A stretch of DNA of 64,000 nt from JADFUS01 sp964600025 (GTDB lineage Bacteria > Bacteroidota > Bacteroidia > Bacteroidales > Rikenellaceae): NCBI GenBank assembly GCA_964600025.1, contig CAZRHJ010000004.1:1-64000 (forward strand). Reading direction: 5' to 3'. Positions 25,720 through 33,485 of the stretch are shown here, in pieces. The first letter of the stretch is position 1, and every line of letters starts with the position of its first letter. Both the position numbers and the translations under genes were made by a program. The notes under the pieces are model-generated. The model did not search any database, was not told the origin of the DNA, and saw only the letters and a list, made by a program, of their open reading frames with translations.

Positions 25720-27111
25720 ATGAATTACGATATCGTTGTAATTGGTAGTGGTCCTGGCGGATATGTTGCTGCTATTCGTGCAGCTCAGTTGGGTCAAAAA
25801 GTAGCAATCATTGAAAGAACAGAAGTTGGTGGTATTTGCCTTAACTGGGGCTGTATTCCAACAAAAGCACTTTTGAAATGTTCTCATACTTACAAAGAGG
25901 TTAAAGAGGCAGCTAAATTCGGAATCGAAGTTGAGGGTGCAGTTAAACCAAATTTTGAGAAAATTATTGCTCGTAGCCGTGGTGTTGCAGACACAATGAG
26001 TAAAGGTGTTCAATTCCTATTGAACAAAAACAAAGTTGAGGTTATCGCAGGTTTTGGTAAGATTGCTAAACAAGGTCTTATTGAGGTTAGCAAAGCTGAT
26101 GGAACTGTTGAAATGGTTGAAGCAAAACACATTATCATTGCAACTGGTGCACGTGCAAGAGCATTGCCTAACGTAACACCAGACGAAAAACACATTATTA
26201 CATATCGTACAGCTATGTCATTGGAAAAACAACCAGAGAGTATGGTAGTAATGGGTAGTGGTGCTATTGGTGTTGAACTTGCAAGTTTCTACCACGATCT
26301 TGGTACAAAAGTTACTATTATCGAGTATCTTCCAAACCTTGTTCCAAACGAAGATGTTGAGGTTTCTAAATATCTTGAACGTTCATTCCGTAAAGCTCGT
26401 TTGCCATTTATGGTTAGCACAAGCGTTGATAAAGTTGAGATTGTTGATGGTAAATGTATAGTTACTGCTACTAACGCAAAAGGTTCTTCTACTATCGAGT
26501 GTGATGTTGTTCTTTCTGCTGTTGGTGTTCAGTCAAATATCGAAAATATGGGTCTTGAAGAAAATAATATTACTGTGGAAAGAGGTAAAATTATTGTTGA
26601 TAAATTCTTCAAAACATCTATGGAAGGCGTTTATGCTATTGGTGATGTTATCCCAACTCCTGCTTTGGCTCACGTTGCAAGTGCAGAGGCACTTTGTTGT
26701 GTTGAGGCAATCTGTGGCTTAAATCCAAAAGAAGTTGATTATACAAACGTTCCTGCTTGTGTTTACACAATGCCAGAAATTGCATCTGTTGGTCTTAAAG
26801 AAGCAAAAGCTGTTGAAATGGGCTACAATGTTCGTGTAGGTAAATTCCCTTACACTGCAAGTGGTAAAGCTACTGCAACTGATGATAAGGACGGATTTAT
26901 CAAACTTGTATTTGACGCTGATACAGACAAACTTCTTGGTGCATCATTCATTGGTACAAACGTTACAGAAATGATTATGGAAGCTGGTACAGTTAAAGCC
27001 CTTAACGGTACTGCCAAAGATATGATTAATACTATTCACCCTCACCCAACATTGTCTGAGGCTGTTATGGAAGCTGCTGCTGACGCTCATAACGAGTGCG
27101 TACACGTATAA
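25720..27111 (+). CDS. lpdA: Dihydrolipoyl dehydrogenase
   Basis: FAD- and NAD-dependent E3 component that re-oxidises dihydrolipoamide in 2-oxoacid dehydrogenase or glycine cleavage complexes. 463 residues. GSGPGGYVAAIRAAQLG is the FAD-binding loop. The redox disulfide is Cys40 and Cys45 in GGICLNWGCIPTK. An NAD-binding GSGAIGVELA segment lies near 180, and the C-terminal interface carries the catalytic HPHPTLSE. No E1 or E2 genes are adjacent. A strong terminator follows. Confidence 0.96.
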   Translation: MNYDIVVIGSGPGGYVAAIRAAQLGQKVAIIERTEVGGICLNWGCIPTKALLKCSHTYKEVKEAAKFGIEVEGAVKPNFEKIIARSRGVADTMSKGVQFLLNKNKVEVIAGFGKIAKQGLIEVSKADGTVEMVEAKHIIIATGARARALPNVTPDEKHIITYRTAMSLEKQPESMVVMGSGAIGVELASFYHDLGTKVTIIEYLPNLVPNEDVEVSKYLERSFRKARLPFMVSTSVDKVEIVDGKCIVTATNAKGSSTIECDVVLSAVGVQSNIENMGLEENNITVERGKIIVDKFFKTSMEGVYAIGDVIPTPALAHVASAEALCCVEAICGLNPKEVDYTNVPACVYTMPEIASVGLKEAKAVEMGYNVRVGKFPYTASGKATATDDKDGFIKLVFDADTDKLLGASFIGTNVTEMIMEAGTVKALNGTAKDMINTIHPHPTLSEAVMEAAADAHNECVHV

Positions 27112-27127
27112 TTCTTTTTACAGAATA

Positions 27128-27164
27128 AATAATAAAAGCTACCCTTTGGGTAGCTTTTATTATT
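27128..27164 (+). terminator. Terminator of lpdA
   Basis: Perfect 17-bp stem (27128-27144 with 27148-27164), loop TTT, core AAAAGCTACCC/GGGTAGCTTTT. Confidence 0.92.
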
Positions 27165-27174
27165 TACCAACGAG

Positions 27175-27328
27175 TATTGTCTGCTAAAAACGAAACTCGC
27201 CTATCTTGTCTATTTCACAGATGCTCATAACTCACGTACGCCAGTACGCTACGTTATGACCATCTGCAAAATAGCCTAAGAGATCCGAGTTTATTGGGAG
27301 CTTGTAAAATTTTTACCAGACAGCAATA
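27175..27328. repeat. Dispersed palindromic repeat, intact 154-bp form with flanking direct repeat
   Basis: Same length and almost the same sequence as the copy at 20630. The stem pair CCGATG/CATCGG of that copy reads CAGATG/CATCTG here, a compensatory change. TTTACCAAC occurs directly after the right end (27329-27337, covering the ung stop codon) and at 27163-27171 on the left, three bases from the element, as a probable target-site duplication. Confidence 0.93.
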
Positions 27329-27329
27329 T

Positions 27330-27992
27330 TTACCAACTAATTGGTGTTATAGACTTTGATTGTAGATATTCGTTGCATTGGCTGAAATGTTTGTTGCCAA
27401 AAAATCCTCGGTGTGCTGAGAGTGGTGAGGGGTGAACGGATTTTAAAATCAAGTTTTTTGAGGGGTCTATGATTGCTCCTTTCTTTTGGGCAAATGCTCC
27501 CCACAAAATATATACAATGCTATCTCTTTGGTTGGCAAGGCTCTGAATTACTGCATCTGTGAACTTTTCCCAACCTTTGTTTTGGTGTGAACCTGCACAA
27601 TGGGCTTTGACTGTTAGGGTTGCGTTTAGCATCAAAACCCCTTGTTCTGCCCAACGAGATAAATCACCGTTTTGAGGAATTTCTAAGCCTAAGTCATTGT
27701 TTATTTCTTTGAAAATATTGCGAAGTGAAGGTGGGAAACTTACTCCTTCGCCAACCGAAAAGCATAGTCCATTTGCTTGGTTTGGTTCGTGGTATGGGTC
27801 TTGCCCTATTATCACAACTTTGACTTTGTCGAAAGGGCAAAGGTTGAACGCCCTGAATATGTTTATTCCTTTGGGATAAACTACTGATGTAGCGTATTCA
27901 TTTTTGACAAATTGAGCTAAATCTTTGAAATAATCTTTTTCAAATTCTGCTCCTATAACCTCTTTCCAAGATTTCTCTATATTAACATTCAT
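27330..27992 (-). CDS. ung: Uracil-DNA glycosylase
   Basis: Family 1 uracil-DNA glycosylase, which removes uracil from DNA at the start of base excision repair. 220 residues. The catalytic water-activating Asp65 is in GQDPYHEPNQANG, the uracil-recognition Phe in GLCFSV, and the DNA-intercalation/His motif is HPSPLSAHRGFFG. All are intact. Divergent from the HAD gene. The last codons and stop lie within the direct repeat flanking the mobile element at 27175. Confidence 0.96.
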   Translation of the reverse strand: MNVNIEKSWKEVIGAEFEKDYFKDLAQFVKNEYATSVVYPKGINIFRAFNLCPFDKVKVVIIGQDPYHEPNQANGLCFSVGEGVSFPPSLRNIFKEINNDLGLEIPQNGDLSRWAEQGVLMLNATLTVKAHCAGSHQNKGWEKFTDAVIQSLANQRDSIVYILWGAFAQKKGAIIDPSKNLILKSVHPSPLSAHRGFFGNKHFSQCNEYLQSKSITPISW

Positions 27993-28025
27993 AAGCTATA
28001 ATATTTTTGCAAAAGTAGTGTTTTG

Positions 28026-28058
28026 TTTGTTGTTGTACAACCAAAATCATTATCTTTG
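28026..28058 (+). promoter_or_regulatory. Promoter of HAD phosphatase gene
   Basis: TTTG (28026-28029), 21 nt, TATCTTTG (28051-28058). The predicted transcript start is just before a 44-bp mini-repeat, which therefore sits in the 5' leader. Confidence 0.75.
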
Positions 28059-28064
28059 AGAGAA

Positions 28065-28108
28065 TATTGCTGTTTGCTAAAACTTGAACTTACATAAAAA
28101 ACAGCAAT
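28065..28108. repeat. Minimal 44-bp repeat relic in a 5' leader
   Basis: TATTGCTGTTTGCTAAAA at the left and AAAACAGCAAT at the right match the family termini, with almost nothing between. It forms a small hairpin in the untranslated leader of the HAD gene. Confidence 0.6.
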
Positions 28109-28128
28109 GAAAAATATTTATCTTTATT

Positions 28129-28770
28129 ATGAAAAATTATTCGACTTATATTTTTGATTTTGATTATACTTTGGTGGATTCTTCCAAAGGTATAATAATT
28201 TGTTTTCGCAAAATTCTTGACAAATACGGAATAACTGGGATAAGCGACCAACAAATACGAAATACCATAGGCAAAACTATGGAAGAGTCGCTTACGATTC
28301 TTACGGGCGAGAGTGACGCAGAAGCTTTGGTGCGACTAAGACAAGAGTATGTTGCAGAGGCAGATATTTATATGAATGTAAATACTTTTTTGTTTGAGGA
28401 TACAAAGCCACTGTTGCTGGAATTAAAAAATCGTGGAGCAAAATTAGCAATAGTATCTATCAAATATCGTCGGAGAATTAATGACTTTTTGAAACAACAT
28501 TTTGATGACGGATTTATAGATATTGTTGTAGGAGGGGAAGATGTGCGTGAACATAAACCCTCGCCCGAAGGTGTGAATAAAATCTTAAAAGAACTTGATT
28601 GTCAGAGTAGTGATGCACTTTATATTGGCGATAATCCAATAGATTCGCTTACTGCACAGGCAGCAGGGGTGGATTTTGTTGGAGTGTGTAGTGGGACTAC
28701 TACTTTTCAAGAGTTTGAACATTATCCGCACCAAATGATAGTTGAGCGTCTTGGGCAACTTCTTTTATAA
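28129..28770 (+). CDS. HAD family hydrolase (phosphoglycolate phosphatase-like)
   Basis: Haloacid-dehalogenase phosphatase with a C1-type cap, 213 residues. Motif I is DFDYTLVD (nucleophile Asp10, acid/base Asp12). Motif II is IVSIKYRRR with Ser, motif III Lys is in REHKPSPEG, and motif IV is YIGDNPID. The Gph/PGMB-like layout fits phosphoglycolate phosphatase or a pyrophosphatase; the exact substrate is not evident. Monocistronic, with its own promoter, divergent from ung. Confidence 0.88.
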   Translation: MKNYSTYIFDFDYTLVDSSKGIIICFRKILDKYGITGISDQQIRNTIGKTMEESLTILTGESDAEALVRLRQEYVAEADIYMNVNTFLFEDTKPLLLELKNRGAKLAIVSIKYRRRINDFLKQHFDDGFIDIVVGGEDVREHKPSPEGVNKILKELDCQSSDALYIGDNPIDSLTAQAAGVDFVGVCSGTTTFQEFEHYPHQMIVERLGQLLL

Positions 28771-28833
28771 AATTTTCTTATATAAATATAGTAATAATTG
28801 CGAGTAAAGAGGATAACGAGCCAAAAATTTTTA

Positions 28834-28841
28834 TATCTTTG
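28834..28841 (+). promoter_or_regulatory. -7 box of thrS promoter
   Basis: TATCTTTG, 61 nt before the thrS start codon. No good -33 box at standard spacing. Confidence 0.6.
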
Positions 28842-28858
28842 TGGAATTATAAACTAAT

Positions 28859-28881
28859 GCGGATTGTTTGTATAAATCCGC
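28859..28881 (+). promoter_or_regulatory. Stem-loop in thrS leader
   Basis: GCGGATT pairs with AATCCGC around a nine-base loop, 21 nt before the thrS ATG, near the expected 5' end of the transcript. It could affect translation or stability; no T-box or known leader class is recognisable. Confidence 0.5.
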
Positions 28882-28902
28882 TCAACTAATTTTTTAAATA
28901 AT

Positions 28903-30846
28903 ATGGTAAATATAACATTTCCAGACGGTAGCGTAAGACAGTACGCTAAGGGAACAACAGGTATGCAGATTGCCGAGAGTATCTCGTCAAGACTTGCCAA
29001 AGATGTACTTAGTATTAAAGTTAATGACAATATATGGGACTTAACACGTCCAATCACGGAGGATTCAACGATAACGCTTTACAAATGGGAAGACCAAGAG
29101 GGTAAAGAAACTTTCTGGCACTCATCATCTCACTTGTTGGCAGAGGCTTTGCAAGAGCTTTATCCAGGTATTAAATTTGGTATTGGCCCAAGCATCGAAA
29201 TGGGTTTTTATTATGACGTAGATTCTCCAACTCCAATTACAGAGGCAGACCTTCCAAAAATTGAAAAACGTATGTTGGAAATGGCTCAAAGCTCAGAGGG
29301 TTTTGTTCGTAAAGAAATCTCAAAAGCTGATGCTATCAAAACTTACACAGAAAAAGGCGATGAATACAAACTTGACCTTATTTCTGGTTTGGAAGACGGT
29401 ACTATTTCTTTCTATACAAATGGTTCGTTTACGGACTTGTGTCGTGGACCTCACTTGGCAAACACAAAAGTTGTTAAAGCAGTTAAATTAACAAGTGTTG
29501 CGGGAGCTTATTGGAGAGGTGACGAGAAAAACAAAATGCTTACACGTATTTATGGTATCACTTTCCCTAAAAAATCTATGCTTGATGAATATATCACAGT
29601 AATGGAGGAGGCTAAGAAAAGAGACCACCGTAAATTAGGTAAAGAATTGGAGTTGTTCACATTCTCACGTAGAGTGGGTATGGGTCTTCCAATGTGGTTG
29701 CCAAAAGGTGCTGCACTTCGTGAGCGTTTGGAGCAATTCCTTAAAAACGTTCAAAAACAATATGGTTATGAGCAAGTAATTTCTCCGCATATCGGACAAA
29801 AGGAATTATATGTAACAAGTGGACACTATGCAAAATATGGTCAAGACTCGTTCCAACCAATCCATACTCCTGATGTGAATGAGGAATTTTTGTTGAAACC
29901 TATGAACTGCCCTCACCACTGTGAGATGTTTAAGTTCAAACCACGTTCTTACAAAGATCTTCCAGTACGTTTGGCAGAGTTTGGTACAGTTTATCGTTAT
30001 GAGCAGAGTGGTGAGTTGCACGGTTTGACACGTGTGAGAGGATTTACTCAAGATGATGCACACATTTTCTGTCGTCCAGACCAACTGTTAGAAGAGTTCA
30101 AAAAAGTTATTAAAATTGTGCTTTATATCTTCAAAACTTTGAGTTTTGATAACTATACTGCTCAAATTTCTTTGAGAGATAAGACTAATCGTGAGAAATA
30201 TATTGGTTCTGACGAAAACTGGGAAAAAGCAGAATCTGCAATTATTGAGGCAAGTGCTGAAATGGGACTTAAAACTATTGTAGAGTATGGCGAAGCTGCA
30301 TTCTATGGTCCTAAACTTGACTTTATGGTAAAAGATGCTATTGGTCGTAAATGGCAGTTGGGTACTATCCAAGTGGATTACAACCTTCCAGAGCGTTTTG
30401 ATTTGAGTTATACAGGAGCTGATGACAAACCACACCGTCCAATTATGATTCACCGTGCACCATTTGGTTCAATGGAGAGATTTGTGGCAGTGTTGATTGA
30501 ACATACAGCAGGTAAATTTCCATTGTGGCTTACTCCTGAACAAGCAGTTATATTGCCTATTAGTGAGAAATATAACGAATATGCACAAAAAATTGCTGCC
30601 GAAATGGGTCTTTGCAATGTGCGTGTATCGGTAGATGATAGAAACGAGAAAATTGGTAAGAAAATCCGTGATAACGAGATTAAGCGTGTGCCAATGATGC
30701 TTGTAGTAGGTGAGAAAGAAGCTGAATCAAACAGTGTTTCTGTACGTATTCAAGGCGAAGGCGACAAAGGTACAATGACAGTTTCGGAATTTGTTAAGTA
30801 TGTTAATGACAAGGTTTTAGAAGAGGTTAAGCCTATCGAAAAATAA
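28903..30846 (+). CDS. thrS: Threonyl-tRNA synthetase
   Basis: Class II aminoacyl-tRNA synthetase charging tRNA-Thr, 647 residues. The N-terminal TGS domain (1-60) is followed by the SAD editing domain (about 65-225, HSSSHLLAEA with the editing histidines), the catalytic core with motif 2 region and zinc ligands (MNCPHHCEMF), and the anticodon-binding domain (about 540-640). Full length. infC follows after 145 nt but has its own promoter. Confidence 0.97.
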   Translation: MVNITFPDGSVRQYAKGTTGMQIAESISSRLAKDVLSIKVNDNIWDLTRPITEDSTITLYKWEDQEGKETFWHSSSHLLAEALQELYPGIKFGIGPSIEMGFYYDVDSPTPITEADLPKIEKRMLEMAQSSEGFVRKEISKADAIKTYTEKGDEYKLDLISGLEDGTISFYTNGSFTDLCRGPHLANTKVVKAVKLTSVAGAYWRGDEKNKMLTRIYGITFPKKSMLDEYITVMEEAKKRDHRKLGKELELFTFSRRVGMGLPMWLPKGAALRERLEQFLKNVQKQYGYEQVISPHIGQKELYVTSGHYAKYGQDSFQPIHTPDVNEEFLLKPMNCPHHCEMFKFKPRSYKDLPVRLAEFGTVYRYEQSGELHGLTRVRGFTQDDAHIFCRPDQLLEEFKKVIKIVLYIFKTLSFDNYTAQISLRDKTNREKYIGSDENWEKAESAIIEASAEMGLKTIVEYGEAAFYGPKLDFMVKDAIGRKWQLGTIQVDYNLPERFDLSYTGADDKPHRPIMIHRAPFGSMERFVAVLIEHTAGKFPLWLTPEQAVILPISEKYNEYAQKIAAEMGLCNVRVSVDDRNEKIGKKIRDNEIKRVPMMLVVGEKEAESNSVSVRIQGEGDKGTMTVSEFVKYVNDKVLEEVKPIEK

Positions 30847-30881
30847 ATTTTGTTAGTTAAGTGCAAAAAAATAGCATAAAA

Positions 30882-30914
30882 TTTGCATTATATTTGACAA
30901 ATTATTTATCTTTG
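30882..30914 (+). promoter_or_regulatory. infC promoter
   Basis: TTTG (30882-30885), 21 nt, TATCTTTG (30907-30914), in the spacer after thrS. infC can therefore be transcribed on its own. Confidence 0.8.
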
Positions 30915-30920
30915 CATCAA

Positions 30921-30955
30921 ATCGTGTGCTAAGTACATAGTATTTAGCACACTAC
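30921..30955 (+). promoter_or_regulatory. Stem-loop in infC leader
   Basis: GTGTGCTAA (30924-30932) pairs perfectly with TTAGCACAC (30944-30952); with weaker pairs the stem reaches 12. It lies at the expected 5' end of the infC transcript, about 40 nt before the start codon. Confidence 0.6.
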
Positions 30956-30981
30956 AAATAAAAATAAGTTTAACTAATTAT

Positions 30982-30987
30982 AGGAGG
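30982..30987 (+). promoter_or_regulatory. Strong Shine-Dalgarno that fixes the AUU start
   Basis: AGGAGG, four bases before ATT 30992. Strong SD sequences are uncommon in Bacteroidota, so this one supports the non-ATG start. Confidence 0.85.
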
Positions 30988-30991
30988 TAAT

Positions 30992-31579
30992 ATTATAAAG
31001 CCAATTAAAAAGAAGCCACAGTCAGGATCATTTAATAGAGGTGGCAGACGCGGAAGAGTAGAGAAAGAAGTTCTTCATAAAATTAACGATTTCATTGATT
31101 CACCAGAAGTTAGGGTTGTAGGGGATAATATTCCAGAAAGCAAGGTAGTTTCGACACGTGAAGCAAAAGCAATGGCTGCTGAAATGGGTGTTGATTTGGT
31201 TGAAATTTCACCAAACGCTGAACCGCCAATTTGTAGATTGATTGATTATCAGAAATTCTTATTCCAACAGAAGAAGAAAGCGAAAGAGATTAAAGCAAAA
31301 AGTCTAAAAGTTGTTGTAAAAGAAATTCGTTTCGGACCCAACACTGACGAACACGACTTTAATTTCAAACTTAAACACGCTGAGAATTTCTTGAAAGAAG
31401 GCTCAAAAGTTAAAGCTTATGTGTTTTTCCGAGGTAGAGAAATTGTGTTTAAGGATAGAGGTGAAATTCTATTGCTTAAATTTGCACAAGAACTTGAAGA
31501 AATCGGAAAAGTTGAAAATATGCCGAAACTTGAAGGTAATAAAATGAATATGATTTTAGCACCAAAAGCTAAAAAATAA
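30992..31579 (+). CDS. infC: Translation initiation factor IF-3 (AUU start)
   Basis: Binds the 30S subunit and checks start codon and initiator tRNA. The first ATG in the frame (31172) would delete most of the N-terminal domain. The frame is open 60 codons further up to an ATT at 30992, preceded at four bases by AGGAGG, with a stop at 30971. From there the protein has 195 residues: a basic extension (KPIKKKP..RGGRRGR), the IF3-N domain (EVRVVGDNIPES..EAKAMAAEMGVDLVEISP), a Lys-rich linker (FQQKKKAKEIKAK) and the IF3-C domain. An AUU start on infC is the classic autoregulatory device known from E. coli. The usual downstream rpmI and rplT are absent. Confidence 0.93.
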   Translation: MIKPIKKKPQSGSFNRGGRRGRVEKEVLHKINDFIDSPEVRVVGDNIPESKVVSTREAKAMAAEMGVDLVEISPNAEPPICRLIDYQKFLFQQKKKAKEIKAKSLKVVVKEIRFGPNTDEHDFNFKLKHAENFLKEGSKVKAYVFFRGREIVFKDRGEILLLKFAQELEEIGKVENMPKLEGNKMNMILAPKAKK

Positions 31580-31585
31580 ACTTTT

Positions 31586-31612
31586 AAAACCAACTCCAAA
31601 AGAGTTGGTTTT
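31586..31612 (+). terminator. Terminator of infC
   Basis: AAAACCAACTC pairs with GAGTTGGTTTT (11 bp), loop CAAAA, then TATTTT, directly after the infC stop. Confidence 0.9.
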
Positions 31613-31633
31613 TATTTTAGCAAACGGCACTAC

Positions 31634-31787
31634 TACTATCTGCTAAAAACTTTCCTATCTTGTCTATTTTGCCGATGCTCATAACTCACGTACCTCTGTA
31701 CGCTACGTTATATGTGCAAAATATCCTAAGAGATACGAGTTTCTTAGGGGCTTGTATGACATCTGAAAATTTTAGTGTACAGCAATA
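31634..31787. repeat. Dispersed palindromic repeat, 154-bp form
   Basis: TACTATCTGCTAAAAAC at the left and TGTACAGCAATA at the right; the inner arms CTATTTTGCCGATGCTCATAAC and AATATCCTAAGAGATACGAGTTT are shared with other copies as shorter blocks (CTATTTTGCCGATG, CCTAAGAGATACGAGTTT). The central hairpin is ACGTAC-ctct-GTACG. The element ends 7 nt before the MATE start codon and thus forms its whole upstream region. Confidence 0.88.
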
Positions 31788-31794
31788 ATATAAT

Positions 31795-33129
31795 ATGAAT
31801 TCTTCTACCAATATAAAATATAGTGAAATTTGGAAAATTGCATATCCTATTTCGATAGGTATGTTGGCTCAAACGCTCATAACTTTGATAGATACTGCAT
31901 TTTTGGGCAGACTTGGCGAAGTGGAACTTGGGGCAGCATCAATGGCAGGTATTTATTATTATTTTTTTACTACTTTGGCGTGGGGCTTTGCTGTTGGTAT
32001 TCAGATTATAATTGCACGTAGATATGGCGAAAACAAATTAGACCGAATTTCTGTGGTTATGCAGCACGGTTTGTTGTTTTCTATTCTTTTTGGAGTATGT
32101 TTATTTTTAGTAATATCCTATGCTACTGAGCTGTTAATGCAATATATGTTGGCGTCGGACGATGTTTACAAAGTTGCAATAGATTTTATAGATTATAGAC
32201 GGTTTGGTATTTTCTTTGCCTCTATAAACTTTATGTTTAGGTCTTTTTATATAGGTATTTCAACTACAAAATCCATTACATATTCGACTATTTTGATGAC
32301 TATTGTTAATGTGATTGGAGATACCCTGTTGGTATTTGGGTCGAGTTTTTGTCCTGCTTTGGGTGTAAAAGGAGCAGCTTTGGCATCTGTTATGGCAGAG
32401 TTTACGGCAACTGTATTTTTTATTTGTTATACGCTTATAAACCGCCCAGTAGATGTCAAAATATTTCAAAAGTTTAGAGTAGAAAGCGAATTGATTTTTA
32501 GAATTTTAAGAATATCTATTCCATCAATGTTCCAAAAATTCTTTTCTATTGGAGCGTGGTTGGTTTTCTTTTTGACAATAGAGAAACTTGGCGAAAGAGC
32601 ATTGGCAGTTACAATGTTGTGTCGTAGTTTTTATATGGTTGTGTGTGTTCCTATCTTTTCTTTTGCTGTGGCTGCCAATACGCTTACAAGTCGTTTGATT
32701 GGTAGCGGAAACAAAGAAATGGTTGTGCCAACTATTCAAAAAGTCATCAAATTTAGTGCAGTGTGTTTAGTTCCGTTGGTATTGGCAATGATTATTTTTC
32801 CACAACAATGTTTGAGTGTATATACAGATAATCACGAATTGATAATAGATGCAATTCCTATTGTTTATTTAATACCATTTGCAGGGTATTCAATGTGTGT
32901 AGGAATGGTTTATTTTGAAGCTATCTCTGGAACTGGAAATACTAATCACGCACTTAAAATAGAGTTTTTGGTTTTGATTATATATATTCTATATGCTTGG
33001 TTTACAGCTATTATACTCAAAGAAAGTGTTTTTATTGTATGGATAGATGAAGTTTTGTATGGAGTATTTATGTGTATATTCTGTTATTGGTATATGCACA
33101 GATTTAATTGGGGGAACAAAAAGATTTAA
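31795..33129 (+). CDS. MATE family efflux transporter
   Basis: Cation-coupled multidrug or metabolite exporter, 444 residues, 12 predicted TM helices in two homologous halves of six. The N-terminal MatE half opens IWKIAYPISIGMLAQTLITLIDTAFLGRLGEVELGAAS (conserved blocks PISIGMLAQ, DTAFLGRLG). The second half begins near 230 (RILRISIPSMFQKF). Related to NorM/DinF. A dispersed repeat abuts its start codon, so the promoter must lie within or before that repeat. Substrate unknown. Confidence 0.92.
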   Translation: MNSSTNIKYSEIWKIAYPISIGMLAQTLITLIDTAFLGRLGEVELGAASMAGIYYYFFTTLAWGFAVGIQIIIARRYGENKLDRISVVMQHGLLFSILFGVCLFLVISYATELLMQYMLASDDVYKVAIDFIDYRRFGIFFASINFMFRSFYIGISTTKSITYSTILMTIVNVIGDTLLVFGSSFCPALGVKGAALASVMAEFTATVFFICYTLINRPVDVKIFQKFRVESELIFRILRISIPSMFQKFFSIGAWLVFFLTIEKLGERALAVTMLCRSFYMVVCVPIFSFAVAANTLTSRLIGSGNKEMVVPTIQKVIKFSAVCLVPLVLAMIIFPQQCLSVYTDNHELIIDAIPIVYLIPFAGYSMCVGMVYFEAISGTGNTNHALKIEFLVLIIYILYAWFTAIILKESVFIVWIDEVLYGVFMCIFCYWYMHRFNWGNKKI

Positions 33130-33269
33130 TTTTGTTTGCTTAAAATGGGGAGATTATAGTTTGATATTAAAAAAGTAAAGAAGAATACCCCTTTATTACC
33201 CATAAGGCAGGTGAGAGAAGCAAAATTGCCAAATAAAAAATAAGAAAATAATACTTTTTTTATTTTTTA

Positions 33270-33301
33270 TTTGCAGAATTCAAAAATAGATTATATCTTT
33301 G
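33270..33301 (+). promoter_or_regulatory. Promoter of tRNA-Asn
   Basis: TTTG (33270-33273), 20 nt, TATCTTTG (33294-33301), 19 nt before the tRNA. The upstream spacer 33130-33269 shows no gene. Confidence 0.82.
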
Positions 33302-33320
33302 CACTGCAAATAAGGAAAAT

Positions 33321-33394
33321 TCCTCGTTAGCTCAGTTGGTTAGAGCACCTGACTGTTAATCAGGGGGTCCTAGGTTCAAGTCCTAGACGAGGAG
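33321..33394 (+). tRNA. tRNA-Asn (anticodon GUU)
   Basis: Full cloverleaf. The acceptor TCCTCGT/ACGAGGA is perfectly paired and the D arm contains AGCTCAGTTGGTTAGAGC. The anticodon arm is CTGAC-TGTTAAT-CAG type with GTT, and the T arm is CTAGGTTCAAGTCCTAG. Discriminator G394. The mature CCA end is not fully encoded. Confidence 0.97.
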
Positions 33395-33402
33395 CAAAAT
33401 TG

Positions 33403-33426
33403 AGAGAGAAACGTATGTTTCTCTCT
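33403..33426 (+). terminator. Terminator of tRNA-Asn
   Basis: A 10-bp stem AGAGAGAAAC/GTTTCTCTCT, loop GTAT, followed by seven T. Confidence 0.9.
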
Positions 33427-33449
33427 TTTTTTATTTTAATTAATAATAT

Positions 33450-33480
33450 AAATCCCCAAAGTTTATTACTTTGGGGATTT
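33450..33480 (-). terminator. Terminator of aspS
   Basis: Perfect 13-bp stem AAATCCCCAAAGT/ACTTTGGGGATTT with loop TTATT, just beyond the aspS stop codon. It may also act on the plus strand. Confidence 0.85.
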
Positions 33481-33485
33481 TAAAA

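Noticed and set aside
31172..31579. infC beginning at the first ATG
   Set aside because: It would remove most of the IF3-N domain; the frame and the AGGAGG site support ATT at 30992.
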